Shown: positions 32,621-43,493 of the stretch, piece after piece
Layout of the letters: each line of letters opens with the position of its first letter
Position numbering within the stretch: position 1 is the first letter of the stretch
Origin: Gliomastix tumulicola
Taxonomy: Eukaryota; Ascomycota; Sordariomycetes; Hypocreales; Bionectriaceae
NCBI GenBank assembly: GCA_001599755.1
Contig: BCHX01000007.1
Location: 3,038,001-3,102,000, forward strand
DNA length: 64,000 bases
Reading direction: 5' to 3'
Made by a program: the position numbers and the translations under genes
The notes under the pieces: model-generated
Databases searched by the model: none
The model's input: the letters and a program-made list of their open reading frames with translations, nothing else
What the model was told of the DNA's origin: nothing

Positions 32621-34438
32621 ATTGAGTTGAGAGTATTGGCCATACTCAACAGAATGGGACGGTTATTCGTGACTCTTTTGTACTTGGAGATGACAATTCC
32701 CCCTATCTACCCCGCGACATATGCAAGATTCTCAGACGTCTGCCAGATTCTCAACGCTCTCATCCCCATGGGGCTCTCGAGCCCGAGGTGGGCCTGTGGG
32801 GGTTCGAGACCCGAAGCTTTCACCAGGGCCGGTAGTGACTACACTTGACTATTTTAGGTCGTAAGCTGATTAGGGTAGGGCCGGGTCTAGAATTCCGATC
32901 CCTGCTTGAGTGGATGAGCTCATAGGGGCCGGAGCTTCGCGACTGTGTGTCCGAACCTGCTAACGGTTGCGAAATTGGAAGGGTCGGGGAAGGGTTGGTA
33001 TATGCCCATGCAAGGTGTCAAGCCTTGTCCTTGAGATGACTTCCTCTCCCACATAGGTGTCTTTGGTGCCGTTGGTGTGAAAGGAGTGGTCTATGAGAGC
33101 ACAATTCGTTGACTTGGGTGCCAAGGTCCCGGATCAATATTGTTTTGAGTGATAATCAGAAATGAGACTCGAATACAACTCCTCCTCCCAAGCCACAATC
33201 CTGCCAATCATTATCAACTAAGAACAGTGACTATGCTTAGCATGCAGGGGGGATGCTGGAGAGTAGGTGTTGATGTGCTTCCAGCTCTCATTTGCTTCTG
33301 CATATCCTTATCACCCATGTTTCCTTTTCCTTAGCTTCCAACTCTCAGTGTTTTTATCTGGCAGCCCTCTTTAGCGACTTACTCCTCCATCCCTCTCCAC
33401 CCTCTTGCGGTAGGATCATGAAGCTCATGAAGTCATCCCGTGCACAAGGTGCTCTGTTTGATGTCACTACTCAACAACTGGCTATAACTCCCGGTCCAGG
33501 GACCTACAACGGGAAGATAGTTGGTAGCTGCATCGTCTGGTCTGCAGATCTTCGGCAAGAAGCGCTTGAAGGCGCCAAAGAAGGACTTCTGCGTGGAGAA
33601 AGGTATGCGTGTTCGCCTTGGGGGTTGAAGTGGACGAATCTGTACTTCACCAGCGCGAACTGTGCCACGCTGTACATGTCCCCGCTTTCGGCAGGTGACG
33701 TGACCCTGAGGACCATTCAGTTGCGTGGCGTGCTGGGTTTACGGCCAACGCCTATCCGTTGGTCTTGCAGATGAAATGGCACGGCGACGGCTACGAGAGT
33801 AAATAGGCATTTATCTGATATTTGAGTCGTATGGTATTTGGTACGTCCGTACCTTTGGCTCACATCTGGAGGGTATGCCATCATCTGCTGCGGACTCAAT
33901 GTAGAAACCAGGTAGGGAAGATAAGATAACTGAGGGTCAGGCCTGCCTCGCATGCACGTCTCCGGATTAGTCGATTACCATGTGACTGTGTGCGGGGTGG
34001 GTTGCATGACACTGCTGGGCGCCCGTAAGGCAGACGGGCGCCTCCTCGCCACCTGGTCAGAGTCGGGGCTGACTTGTTTTTCCCCTCTTTCGATTCTTCG
34101 CCTCACCAACATCCTGCGATTGATGCTCAAAGGAACCGACCGATCCTAGAATGCACCAGCCTGCCAGTGATGAGCATTGCATTCTTCGTGGCCGGCTACT
34201 AGAGAGAGAGACAACTCGCACCTAGGCTTTTAACCATAAACCCTCCAGGTTTCAGGCCATCCTCCTCGATCGAATCGTCAATCTCGACGAGACCTCGACA
34301 AGAAGCGCTTTCGGGTATCTGCCATCTCCATACCCATCCTCTTCACTTGCGATTCACCCCGAACGTAGCAGCGAAGCCACTGCACCAACCCTCTTGGCCT
34401 CCTGCTCACCCCTTCCATTGAAGGCCATCGCGCCCACC
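32621..34438. promoter_or_regulatory. Divergent intergenic region between sugar transporter and HET gene (1.8 kb)
   Basis: Contains the dyad at 32882. A 118-codon frame from an ATG at 33418, preceded by a C/T-rich stretch, could be a small gene, but its product is unrecognisable and I do not call it. Nothing else is seen. Confidence 0.45.
32882..32897. promoter_or_regulatory. CGG-N10-CCG dyad, candidate Zn2Cys6 site
   Basis: On the minus strand it reads T-CGG-AATTCTAGAC-CCG, 261 bp upstream of the transporter start. It shares TCGGAATTCT and the final CCCG with the site at 23946. Confidence 0.55.
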
Positions 34439-37069
34439 ATGTACCTCATCAAAACCAAGACTGTGAAGCTGAGGAGGTTCACCAATGCAGATGAGATCCC
34501 GCCGTACGCCATATTGTCACATACCTGGGGCCCCGCTGCCGAAGAGATAGATTTCCGTGACATACGAAAGAGGGATAGGACTACAAATGACCCGGGTTGG
34601 AAGAAAATAATAGGCTGCTGCAAGCAGGCAGAGAAGGACGATCTTGGCTATGTCTGGATCGATACCTGCTGCATCAACAAATACAACAATGACGAGCTCT
34701 CGAAGGCTATCAATTCCATGTTCCGGTGGTATTACGAAGCCTCTCGCTGCTATGTTTACCTGGCAGATGTCCCGAGCAGCGGAACTGGTATCGGCATCAG
34801 TACCATTGACGGTCTAGATGCCTTCCGCAACAGTCGCTGGTTCACCCGGGGATGGACACTTCAAGAGCTACTCGCACCCAAGGATGTCTACTTCTTTGAT
34901 TGCGATTGGGGGGAGCTAGGAAGCAAGGGTGACCTAGCGGAAGAACTCGTGGCCAGAACAGGAATTCCGAAGCAGTTTCTTCTTCGGTGGGCGGCTGTCG
35001 ATACGGCCAGCGTGGCACAGAGAATGTCGTGGGCCGCGGGGCGGGAAACCACAGAAGAGGAGGATATTGCCTACTGTCTCCTCGGTATATTCAGAGTGAA
35101 TATGCCGCTGATTTATGGAGAGGGCACCAAGGCTTTCCACCGACTTCAGCAAGAAATCATCAAGAACACCGGCGATATGTCGATCTTGGCCTGGGGATTC
35201 GACGGCATTGCAAAGCACGACGATCCAAACCGACTGTCGCCACCGCAAAAGTCAACGGTGATGGTCTCTGCCGGGGCACTGGCTACCTCGCCGTCCCAGT
35301 TCGCTAGTACTGTCAATATTGTTTGTGGACGTCAAAACCGCAACCAGACCAACCCATTTGAACTCTCTGATGGTCGTCTTCTTGGAGTCCGGGTCTTGCT
35401 GAGCCAGACATCATCATCTTCGCCTCTGCGGTACGGTGTATTGGACTGTGGGCTGGAGGGCGAGGAGAGCGAGGCCATCGCAGTCACTTTACATGCCACT
35501 GCGCCACCAAATGAGTACATGAGACCGCAGGGACATGGTCCAGTCTTGATACCCCGGAAACTATTGTCGCAGTGGTCATATCAGTGGATCGATATTCAGA
35601 CAACCTTCCAAGACTACACAACCGTAACCAAGAAGCCACGACTCTGGTTGCATTTCGAATATCTCCAAGGGATTGATTTCAGACTCCAGAACTATCACCC
35701 GCCACTCAAATGGGAAGACAATCGGGCTATGGTCGCAGAAATGAACGATGACGCCGAGCCAGCCACCACACACAGACACGCAGCGCGCTTCAGCTCTGCA
35801 TCTCTAAAAGAGTCGCTGGATGTCGTTTCGATCCTCGAGTTTGTGGTTGCGGGGCGCAGCACAACCGTCTGGAGCCATGCCATGACGCTTTCGCGGGATA
35901 CTCCTCTTGAAAGGTTGCTTGACGCCTTCGACTTTTTGAGGCCCGAGGTTCTGCGGCAGACAAAGGTCAAGACCCAGGAGACGGGTTTCAAGATCATAAC
36001 GGAAGAGAAGCAAATAGAGAAAGACTCCATGGTGATCGTGAAGCTGGCAAGAGCGCCCCTCCGCCATGTCAACGACGCTGTTGATGGTGACAAGGAGCTG
36101 GCAATGGCAGAACTAAAACGAGACTTCACCACATCACTAGAGCGGGAACACGAGCTGTTTTCGGAGGCGCAATCCTTGACGCCGCGCCTGGATGAGCAGC
36201 GGTCTAGTCTTGGCAAACTCGAGAAGGAGCTGCGCTCAATAGACATGATCTTGGAAGACTTGGTTGCTAGGAGACAATCCCTGGCTGCTCGGGTAGATGA
36301 GGAGACCAAACAGGTAAAAGAGTCTGAATCCCGGGCAAGCTTTCTTCAGGGCGAGCAGCGCACACACCAGACAAGGAGAGAGGATTTGGAAAATTCGTTG
36401 AGGCAAGACGAAAGCGCTAAGAGCTGGGCAGAGGAGAAGATCTTAACACTGGGGCGCCCTGGTGACTTTGATAACTTTTCCGGTTGGAGTCTTCCAGGAG
36501 GGAAACTCGGCACTGCAACTGCAGAGCCAAACAAGCTCCCAGGCAGAGAGAAGTTCGTGCCATCTCCACCACGTCTAGATCCTATCAGCAACCGCAGCGA
36601 CTTGAACGACCCAGGAAGTCATGAAGATCGATTCAACAAAGCGGTCATACAATTGACGAAACAAGGAGTGGATGTAAGGGACATAAACATGGAACTCATC
36701 ACTGCTTCGAGAGATGGGATCGTGTCGAAGGTGAAAACGTTGCTCGACGCCGGTGCAAAGACGCATGCTCAGGACGAGGAGGGCCTCACGGCACTACACT
36801 GGGCATCCATTTGCGGACACGAATCGATTGGAAGGATGCTTCTCGCCGAAGACGCCGTTATTGAGGCAGCGGATTGCAACGGATGCGCGCCGCTGCATTT
36901 GGCCGCCGAACATGGAAGGGAAGCTCTTGCACGCCTGCTTCTGAAAAATGGCGCGGACATCGAGGCGGAGACCAGAAACGGGCATACAGCGTTGAATCTG
37001 GCCACCAATTGCAGGCACGAGTCTATCGTCAGACTGCTCAAAAATGCTGGGGCAATGTCGAGACCTTAG
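34439..37069 (+). CDS. HET-domain protein with coiled coil and C-terminal ankyrin repeats
   Basis: Intronless gene of 876 residues. The first ATG in frame is 34439. The HET domain occupies about residues 10-250 and shows its three blocks: YAILSHTWG, GYVWIDTCCINKYNNDELSKAINSMF and RNSRWFTRGWTLQELLAP. The continuation EDIAYCLLGIFRVNMPLIYGEG is typical of large HET proteins. Residues of about 570-700 are rich in Glu, Lys, Arg, Gln and Leu in heptad-like order and probably form a coiled coil. From about residue 760, three to four ankyrin repeats follow, with GLTALHWAS, CAPLHLAAEHGREALARLLLKNGADIEA and GHTALNLATNCRHESIVRLL as landmarks. HET domains trigger cell death in vegetative incompatibility; ankyrin repeats could be the sensing part. 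The lack of a NACHT or NB-ARC domain between them is notable. Confidence 0.93.
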   Translation: MYLIKTKTVKLRRFTNADEIPPYAILSHTWGPAAEEIDFRDIRKRDRTTNDPGWKKIIGCCKQAEKDDLGYVWIDTCCINKYNNDELSKAINSMFRWYYEASRCYVYLADVPSSGTGIGISTIDGLDAFRNSRWFTRGWTLQELLAPKDVYFFDCDWGELGSKGDLAEELVARTGIPKQFLLRWAAVDTASVAQRMSWAAGRETTEEEDIAYCLLGIFRVNMPLIYGEGTKAFHRLQQEIIKNTGDMSILAWGFDGIAKHDDPNRLSPPQKSTVMVSAGALATSPSQFASTVNIVCGRQNRNQTNPFELSDGRLLGVRVLLSQTSSSSPLRYGVLDCGLEGEESEAIAVTLHATAPPNEYMRPQGHGPVLIPRKLLSQWSYQWIDIQTTFQDYTTVTKKPRLWLHFEYLQGIDFRLQNYHPPLKWEDNRAMVAEMNDDAEPATTHRHAARFSSASLKESLDVVSILEFVVAGRSTTVWSHAMTLSRDTPLERLLDAFDFLRPEVLRQTKVKTQETGFKIITEEKQIEKDSMVIVKLARAPLRHVNDAVDGDKELAMAELKRDFTTSLEREHELFSEAQSLTPRLDEQRSSLGKLEKELRSIDMILEDLVARRQSLAARVDEETKQVKESESRASFLQGEQRTHQTRREDLENSLRQDESAKSWAEEKILTLGRPGDFDNFSGWSLPGGKLGTATAEPNKLPGREKFVPSPPRLDPISNRSDLNDPGSHEDRFNKAVIQLTKQGVDVRDINMELITASRDGIVSKVKTLLDAGAKTHAQDEEGLTALHWASICGHESIGRMLLAEDAVIEAADCNGCAPLHLAAEHGREALARLLLKNGADIEAETRNGHTALNLATNCRHESIVRLLKNAGAMSRP

Positions 37070-38685
37070 CTGTTACAACGCTACCAACACTCACAGCTGT
37101 GACTGCGAGCCCCTGACTGTTGGGACAGGCCGAGATCGGTGATGGTTTGCGAGTAGAGGGACATTTTGGGACAGCCAAGTCTACTGCGTGGCATGATTTC
37201 GAGGGTGATCTCGATGACAGTCACTGAAGGCAGGTCCGAGCCCTCGTTTAAAGAAGCCAAGGCTGAACACGCTGACAGCTCGCGCTCTCAATTCCGCGTG
37301 GTGATGGGGTTCCTACGCTATGCGACGTCTCCATTTTGGGAAGACCGTGTATGTGATCGATATTCAGTCCTCCATTCTCTGGGCATACATCTCCCATAGG
37401 AGGTCTGCTCCGAGATTCATGCCATCAAACAGGAAGGGATCACGATGATCGGTGGGGGCAGTGCGACCAGCTCATCTTGGGATTCTTGGTTTCGTATTTC
37501 GAATGCCATTTTGTCCGACAGAATGGGAATACGGCATTACGCGAGATGCAGCACAGGCAGACAGGAATTGGCCCCTTGAGATCTCTCTCCCCGCTGATCC
37601 GTTTCATCCAAGATGGAGACAGCTGTGCCTGACGTCGCATGGGAGTGGGACTCAGTGATGAAATCATGCAGAGTGGCGTTTTCTCTGCACGACGACTGGT
37701 GAAGGGGCGCGGGGCTGAGGTGATAATACCGGACTGATTCAAGGCCGACTCGCTGGGCGACTTGTCGCTTATCTGGCAGAATGCTGAGAGTCGGCGTAAT
37801 GTGGTTGCAGCTGGGGAGAGAATAATACCACAATGTGACTGGTCACGCAACTATAATACCTTATTCCAATCGGGTAATGATCGCCTGCGGTGTCAATCTG
37901 TCAAGGGGTAATCATGATTAGTAGGGAAGCTGGGACGGATAGATGACAGCACAGAGGGCCATAGGGGGCACAGAATCGACGATCGACGTATGCAGCATGG
38001 AGAAGCCAGCAATAGGCACGCGAGGAAACCCGTCAAAATGCCGAACCGCGCGCGAATGAATACCATCCTAATGAGCCACAGCGGAGGGACTCCCGTGAAC
38101 GGCAATTGTCGACGTGCCGGCACTTCCATCTAGTCGACAAGCTGAAGCCACATGGAGCCCGTTCGTGTAATTCCGCCTTAGCATTTCTAGGCAAGGGCGA
38201 AATCAAGTATTCGCTCCGGAGCAGAATCACGGCAGTGGTAGATAACGGGTAGCCCCCGTTAACGGAGACTCCCTAGGACCAATGGCAGGTCATGAATAGC
38301 TTTCGGAGGTCGCCATGGCCTCTTGGCTGTCTTGTTGTCAGTCTGATACCTGAGTCCGAGATGCTGTATACGGCAAAGAGTGTCGACATGGAGGGCTGAA
38401 GATGCTCAACATCGTGATTCAAGTCGAGATCGTGATGTGTTGGATCGAGATGAGACTCTTGTCCTCGTAAGAATGCAAATGAACTCCCCAGGGAGCGTCT
38501 GGGAAGAGCTGTTCTTCTGTTGCAATATGTAGGTGATATCAAAGTATATAAAGTCTCTACCATCCTCGTTGTCAGGTGGCATGAGAACATCACTCCAGCC
38601 TCAAAGCAAGCCTTTAGACCGTCCTCTCGACTCTCATCAACCTCTACCTCTTACAAACGTTTCGAACCCTTTATTAGCGGCCAAT
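37070..38685. promoter_or_regulatory. Intergenic region between HET gene and 2OG oxygenase (1.6 kb)
   Basis: No gene is supported; the short frames at 37166-37399 and 37440-37850 show no known features. I found no CGG-N10-CCG dyad. A TATA-like element lies at 38543. Confidence 0.4.
38543..38553 (+). promoter_or_regulatory. TATA-box-like element AGTATATAAAG
   Basis: It lies 133 bp before the 2OG oxygenase ATG, a normal distance for a fungal core promoter with a short leader. Confidence 0.5.
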
Positions 38686-39770
38686 ATGAATATCCAGACC
38701 TTGGACCTCAGCGACTTCGTCCACGGAAGCCCTGAACAGCGCAAGGCATTTGTCGATGGCCTGCTCCAGAGTTTCGACGACTCTGGCTTCGTCAAGCTCG
38801 TCAACCATGGCTTCAGCCAGGAACAGCTGACGACGCTCTTCAGCTGGGTAAGCACCGTATACATTTGAAGCTGATGAGCTTCCTACTGACATTCCGCAGA
38901 GCAAGACGTTCTTTGATCTCCCACCTAACATCAAGAACGAGATCCCCAACGAGACCGGCCCTCGGCCCATGCGTGGCTATACTGCGACCAGTCTCGAATA
39001 CGTCTCCAAGCTCCATAAGGATGCTAAGATCCGAGCCATGTCTGACTCCAAGGTTAGTAGACTCCAGGTTCCCACAGCTCCATTTCATGCTGCTGACCTG
39101 TCTGTAGGAGCACTTTGACCAAGGTGCCGATGATGACGCCGAGTACCCCAACAAGTGGCCTGCGCACCCCAGCATGCAGGGCTTCCGCCCCTTCATGGAG
39201 GCCTTCTACCGCCAGTGCGACGCCGTCTGCATCGAGCTCGTCAAGGCCATCGAGGTCGGCTTCGACGTCGAGCAGGGCTCCCTCGTCAAGCGCTGCACCC
39301 CGGCAGCCACGGACCTCCGCCTCACGCACTACCCGCAGATCACGGTCGAGGAGATGCGCGCGGGCCACACGAGCCGCATCGCGCCGCACTCCGACTTCGG
39401 CATCGTCACGCTGCTCTTCCAGGACAGCTGCGGCGGGCTCGAGGTCGAGGACAGGGCGAACCTGGGCAGCTACCTGCCCGTCCCGCCGACGGACACGACC
39501 GAGATGATCGTCAACGTCGGCGACACGCTCGAGCGCTGGACCAACGCCAAGCTCACGGGGGGCGTGCACCGCGTCAGCATCCCCGAGGGTATCAGGGGCG
39601 AGAACGGCGTGACGCTCAACGAGCGCTTCTCCATGGCGTATCTGTTCAAGGCCGAGAGGAATGTCTCCGTCGGCCCGCTCGAGCAGTTCATGAACTTTGA
39701 CAAGGCCAACTTCCCCAGCATCACCGCCCTCGAGTTCCAGAAGTGGCGCAACAACACCCTGTACACCTGA
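38686..39770 (+). CDS. 2-oxoglutarate/Fe(II)-dependent dioxygenase (isopenicillin N synthase / gibberellin oxidase-like)
   Basis: Non-haem iron oxygenase of 325 residues. Exons: 38686-38847, 38900-39052, 39108-39770, all phase 0. The N-terminal DIOX_N-type region has DDSGFVKLVNHGFS and FFDLPPNIKNE, then RGYTATSLEYVS. The iron ligands are visible as APHSDFGIVTLLF (His, Asp) and GGVHRVSIP (second His), and the 2-oxoglutarate-binding Arg-x-Ser is RFS in LNERFSMAYLF. It oxidises a small substrate with 2-oxoglutarate and O2. The third exon is markedly GC-rich at third codon positions compared with the genes left of 37 kb. It converges with the MDR oxidoreductase at 40177. The substrate is unknown; assignment to primary or secondary metabolism cannot be made. 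Confidence 0.93.
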
Positions 39771-40176
39771 GGCTGTGGCTTTAACTTAGCTCGGCTTGGC
39801 TGACCTGGTCTGACCTGGCCTGGCCTAGGCCTAGGCCTAAGGTACCATGATTAGATACTTGATTGCCTTATCTAGAGGCTGCTCTTGGACAACTTCCCAC
39901 AGTTCATTACTTTTGGAAGTTGAAGCCTCTCGTTAGTGTTAGGGAAATCTAAATTGAAACTCCTTTCTATCTGCAGGTAGCCAGCCTCTATATAAGTGAT
40001 GAAGTATCTAATCATGGTGCCTTAGGCCTGGTTGGTGCCGTGGCGGCCCAGATATAGACTGAGTGTAGTAAGATATAACTCGGGGTTTATCTTGCCTTTC
40101 CTTGTCGAAGTCGAGGCAGCCCAACTTCGCTTGGTCGATAGAAAACAACAGGCGCGTCGCGGAGTCGCTGCCGTTC
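39771..40176. other. Convergent intergenic region holding the inverted-repeat element
   Basis: No gene is present. A 197-bp inverted-repeat element (listed separately) fills about half of it, and a C/T/G-rich imperfect repeat (tgacctgg, cctaggcctagg) precedes it. Confidence 0.5.
39833..40029. mobile_element. MITE-like element with about 48-bp terminal inverted repeats
   Basis: The left arm at 39833-39881 and the reverse complement of 39982-40029 agree at about 43 of 49 positions. Both start AGGCCTAAGG, continue ACCATGATTAGATACTT and end TAGAGGCTG. The 100-bp centre has no coding potential. No clear target-site duplication could be recognised. It could be a non-autonomous DNA transposon remnant or a large hairpin in overlapping 3' ends. 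Confidence 0.6.
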
Positions 40177-41330
40177 TCATACTTGCAGAACAACCTTTCC
40201 AACTTGCTTTCCTTCCCAGATGAACTGCAATGCTTCCTCGGCCTGCTCGAATGGGAAGACCTTGTCGATCAGATCATCTAGTTCTGTCTCGCTCGCTGCA
40301 AGCGCCTCGCAGAGGTCTTCCATGTCGTATTTGGTTCCCGCATTGATGCCCCTGTGATGATCCTCAGCGCAATTCAAATCACATCAAAATTAGACGGAGC
40401 TCACCTGAGAACAATCCTCCTATCGATGATGGTGGGTATCAGCTCCTGCAGCTGAGTAGCATCCTGCTTGCCAAGGTATCCGACCTGGCTGACAGTTCCC
40501 CCACGTCTTGTGCACCTCATGCTCTTCACCAGCGACGGCGTACCACCGTTCTCAACAACATAGTCCACGCCCACGCCGTTGGTGAGTTTCAGCACCTCCT
40601 TATCCCAGTCCGGCTTCCGGTAATTCACCGTGAGGGTCTTGGGGTACCGCTTCCTGATCAGGGCGAGCTTGTCGTCGCTCGAAGACGAGATGATGACTCT
40701 GGCTCCCGCAGCCCTGCTCAGCTTGAGAGCGAACATGGCAACACCGCCGGTTCCTACATTCATGAGATGAATTAGCAGGCGAGAAGGGTTATCGGGTGAG
40801 CCACGTCGATTACCTTGAATAAGGACCGTCTTTCCAGGGCTAGCACCCTTGATCGCTGACCATGCAGTGGTTCCAGCACACGGTATTGTAGCCGCTTGGA
40901 TAAAATCTAGATGATCTGGGAGCTTGACGAGGAGGGACTCATCAAACACCACGTGATCTGCCATCACACCATCCTCATCGGCCGCCAGCCATGATCGTGT
41001 TGACTCCCGACCCGTGATGAGCTCAGTGTCCGTCACAGGCGCCACACGGTCGCCGAGCCTCAACGTCTTGACCTTGTCCCCTGCGGCGATGACCTCACCG
41101 GCTGCATCGTTGCCCAGGATGCCGTACGGGAGGACAGGCCAGGGGTTGCCGCCGTTTGCGATGTTTGCGTCGCGGTAGTTGAGGGAGACGGCGTGGACCT
41201 TGACTAACACAGCGGTGGGATGCAAGGGTGACGGGAGAGCCTCTTCGACGAGCTTCACTTTGGCGGTTCCGGGTGTGAAGTCATCTGTGCGGCGCCATGC
41301 CCGTCGATGGGTGACCTTGGCGTCTGACAT
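40177..41330 (-). CDS. Medium-chain (quinone-oxidoreductase-like) NAD(P)-dependent alcohol dehydrogenase, zinc-less type
   Basis: MDR-superfamily oxidoreductase of 346 residues. Exons: 41330-40814, 40753-40405, 40351-40177. The start is MSDAKVTHRRAW. An in-frame ATG 69 nt upstream would add only a hydrophilic leader. The position of the catalytic zinc Cys carries YRDANI (SLNYRDANIANG), and the structural-zinc cysteines are missing, so it is a zinc-independent member. The cofactor segment reads VLIQG/GTGGVAMFALKLSRAAGARVI and the sequence GVDYVVENGG follows. Such enzymes reduce quinones, enones or aldehydes with NADPH. It lies tail to tail with the 2OG oxygenase and in tandem behind the MFS transporter at 41900, so the three may form a small functional group. 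Confidence 0.92.
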
Positions 41331-41899
41331 TGCTGTTTGCTTGGAGATAAGCGTGCTGGGCTGCCGTCCGGGATTCGGTAATTTTGAGACTGGTCCCAAA
41401 TATTAATGCGAGCGACTGATTGATATTTATATGCCAATCTGACGAGATCAAGATCCGGGCGCGGGGTGATCATTCAGGGTCCTGCGCTATATGTCATCAT
41501 CCTGTGCCCCTCTAGGACATGCAACGACATCATAGGGAGGTTCCCTGGATTAGTAAAGCAAAGACGCCATATGATACGCCCAAATCTGTGGGCGGTGAGG
41601 GAAAGGCGTGCTTGACAGCAGCCACTAAGCAGGTCCATTCTCCCCACGAAAACATTCACCTTGAGCTAGCACAGTAGTCTTGATACTCATATTCATCTTC
41701 CAGGTGCGTCATCGCGTATATATCTAATCACATTCCCTTCCAAAGAAATCTATGGTGCACAATGGCGACTCGTTCGTGTGCAATATCGCCGGCCAGCCAC
41801 ATTTCCCGTAAACGCCGAGTCCGTAACCGTCATTTCTAATCATGATTGTCGCGAGTAGCTCACATTGCTCCCTGTATCCAAACGTACTGCTGACACGCC
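41331..41899. promoter_or_regulatory. Intergenic region upstream of MDR oxidoreductase
   Basis: No gene and no distinct signal is seen. It is the promoter of the oxidoreductase and the 3' region of the MFS gene. Confidence 0.4.
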
Positions 41900-43493
41900 T
41901 CACCACTTCGTCCTCCAGTTCCATCCCTTGACCCTGATCCGCACCCAGACAAAGCACACAAAAGCAGCGACGTAGCATATCCCAGTGAACACCACGGCCG
42001 CCCAGTACTTCTGCCTGCCGTCCGAGCCCGTGGCCTCCAGCAGACTCCCGGCGATGGGGATCGCCGTCAGGCAGCCGATGGCGACGACGGTGTAGCAGCT
42101 GGCGTAGTACCGCCCGTAGTCCTTGGTCTCGCACAGCTGGCCGAGGCTACACTCACATTAGCTTCATTTTCGCATCAATGACAAGATTGTAGGGTCCAAA
42201 GAGCTCACCAAATGGGCGTCAAGCTGACGTTCGATCCGCTCACGAAGCCAAACAGGATGCAGAAGATGACCAGCAGCGCAACAGTGTCCAGGTCAATGAG
42301 CACGTCCGGCAGATACAAACCAAGAACCGAGACAGTGCACAGAAAGAGCGACACAATCATCGTATTGTACCGCCCAAACCGGTCCGCCAAATCGCCAGCG
42401 ACGTACCGCCCGACGCAGCTCGCCGCGTTGATGATGGCCAGCAGCTGGAACGCAAAGGACGCATCGCTGGACAGTATCTTGTCCTCCGGCAGGTCCTCCC
42501 GCACCAAGTAGTAGCTCGGGACGTACGTCATGGGGATCAGATACGCCAGATCGACGAGGAACATGCCCGCCGTGCTCACGGCAAAGGCGCCCGTGCCGTC
42601 GGCAAAGATGCGCGGATCGGGGATGGCATCGCGCCACGTCGGCGCGGGACTGTCCTTGGCACGCATCTCGCGCACGCGGCCCTTGCAGAGGAGCACGCTG
42701 ATGGCGCAGAGCACAAGGATGATGAAGCCCAGGACGCGGATGGACCACGCCCAGCCGACGCGCGGGAGGAGCGCCTGGATGACGAGCGGGAAGAGCACGC
42801 CGCCAAACCCGCCGCCGATGAAGGCGACGCCGCTCGCGAGCCCGCGACGCTCGAAGAACCAGTGCGCGATGGACCCCATCCCGGGTGTGATGAGGAGGGA
42901 CGTGCCCAGCCCGCCGAGGACGGAGAAGGCGAGGACGAACTGGTAGTACTCCTCGCACTCGGCGAGCGCGAAGACGCTGACGACGGTGCACACGCCGCCG
43001 GCCGTGAGCAGCCAGCGCGGGCCCTTGGCGTCGAACGTCGGGCCAACCTGCACGCCGCAGAACCAGCTCATGAAGGCGTAGATGCCGAAGATCCAGCCCA
43101 CGGTGCTCGCGGACTGGTCCCGCAGGAGCTCGCGCGACAGGTAGGCCTCGAAGACGCCCGTCGAGTTGTACAGACCCAGGGAGGCGGCCAGGGCGCAGAA
43201 GGCACCCACCACGACGAGCCAGGCATCGCGGCCGCCCTCCGGGTAGTAGGGCTTGTAGGTGCCCGGGTCCTGGTCGACGGGGACGGGGAGGGAGATCTGG
43301 CGTTCGACGTCGGAGGACGTGTCTGTTTCGCGGCCCGGCGTCAGGAGGTCGTCTGCTGGTGGTGACTTTTCGTCCGGGGACGTGGCATATTGCTGAAGGT
43401 GTACTGGTCAGCAATTGAAGCTCCTCGAGGGCCTGTCTGGTCGACGCTTACAGGGGAGTTCAAACCCAGAGCAACTGGGGCTTTCTCAGCCAT
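41900..43493 (-). CDS. MFS transporter, monocarboxylate transporter-like family
   Basis: Transporter of 490 residues with about 12 membrane helices. Exons: 43493-43452, 43392-42209, 42146-41900. The small first exon encodes MAEKAPVALGLNSP; the second starts QYATSPDEKSPP and contains helices 1-10; the third starts LGQLCETKDYGRYY and holds the last two helices. Family landmarks are DAWLVVVGAFCALAASLGLYNSTGVFEAYL in helix 1, GWIFGIYAFMSWFCG, GLGTSLLITPGMGSIAHWFFERRGLASG and ADRFGRYNTMI. Fungal members are induced for carboxylic acids or act as exporters for secondary metabolites; either fits. A long out-of-frame ORF covers the same DNA because of the strong GC bias, and it is not real. It neighbours the zinc-less oxidoreductase in tandem. 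Confidence 0.92.

Noticed and set aside
32740..32830. tRNA-like GGTTCGAGACCC sequence
   Set aside because: The T-arm-like segment is not accompanied by a matching acceptor stem or anticodon arm. No tRNA could be folded by eye anywhere in the window.
33418..33774. 118-codon plus-strand frame after a C/T-rich leader-like stretch
   Set aside because: The translation has no recognised family, signal peptide or repeat. Without transcript evidence it is not called.
38244..38260. Short hairpin AACGGG...CCCGTT
   Set aside because: Six-base arms in a gene-free region are expected by chance.
42293..43414. 373-codon minus-strand frame
   Set aside because: It overlaps the MFS transporter in another frame, is extremely Arg/Pro/His rich and has no membrane helices.
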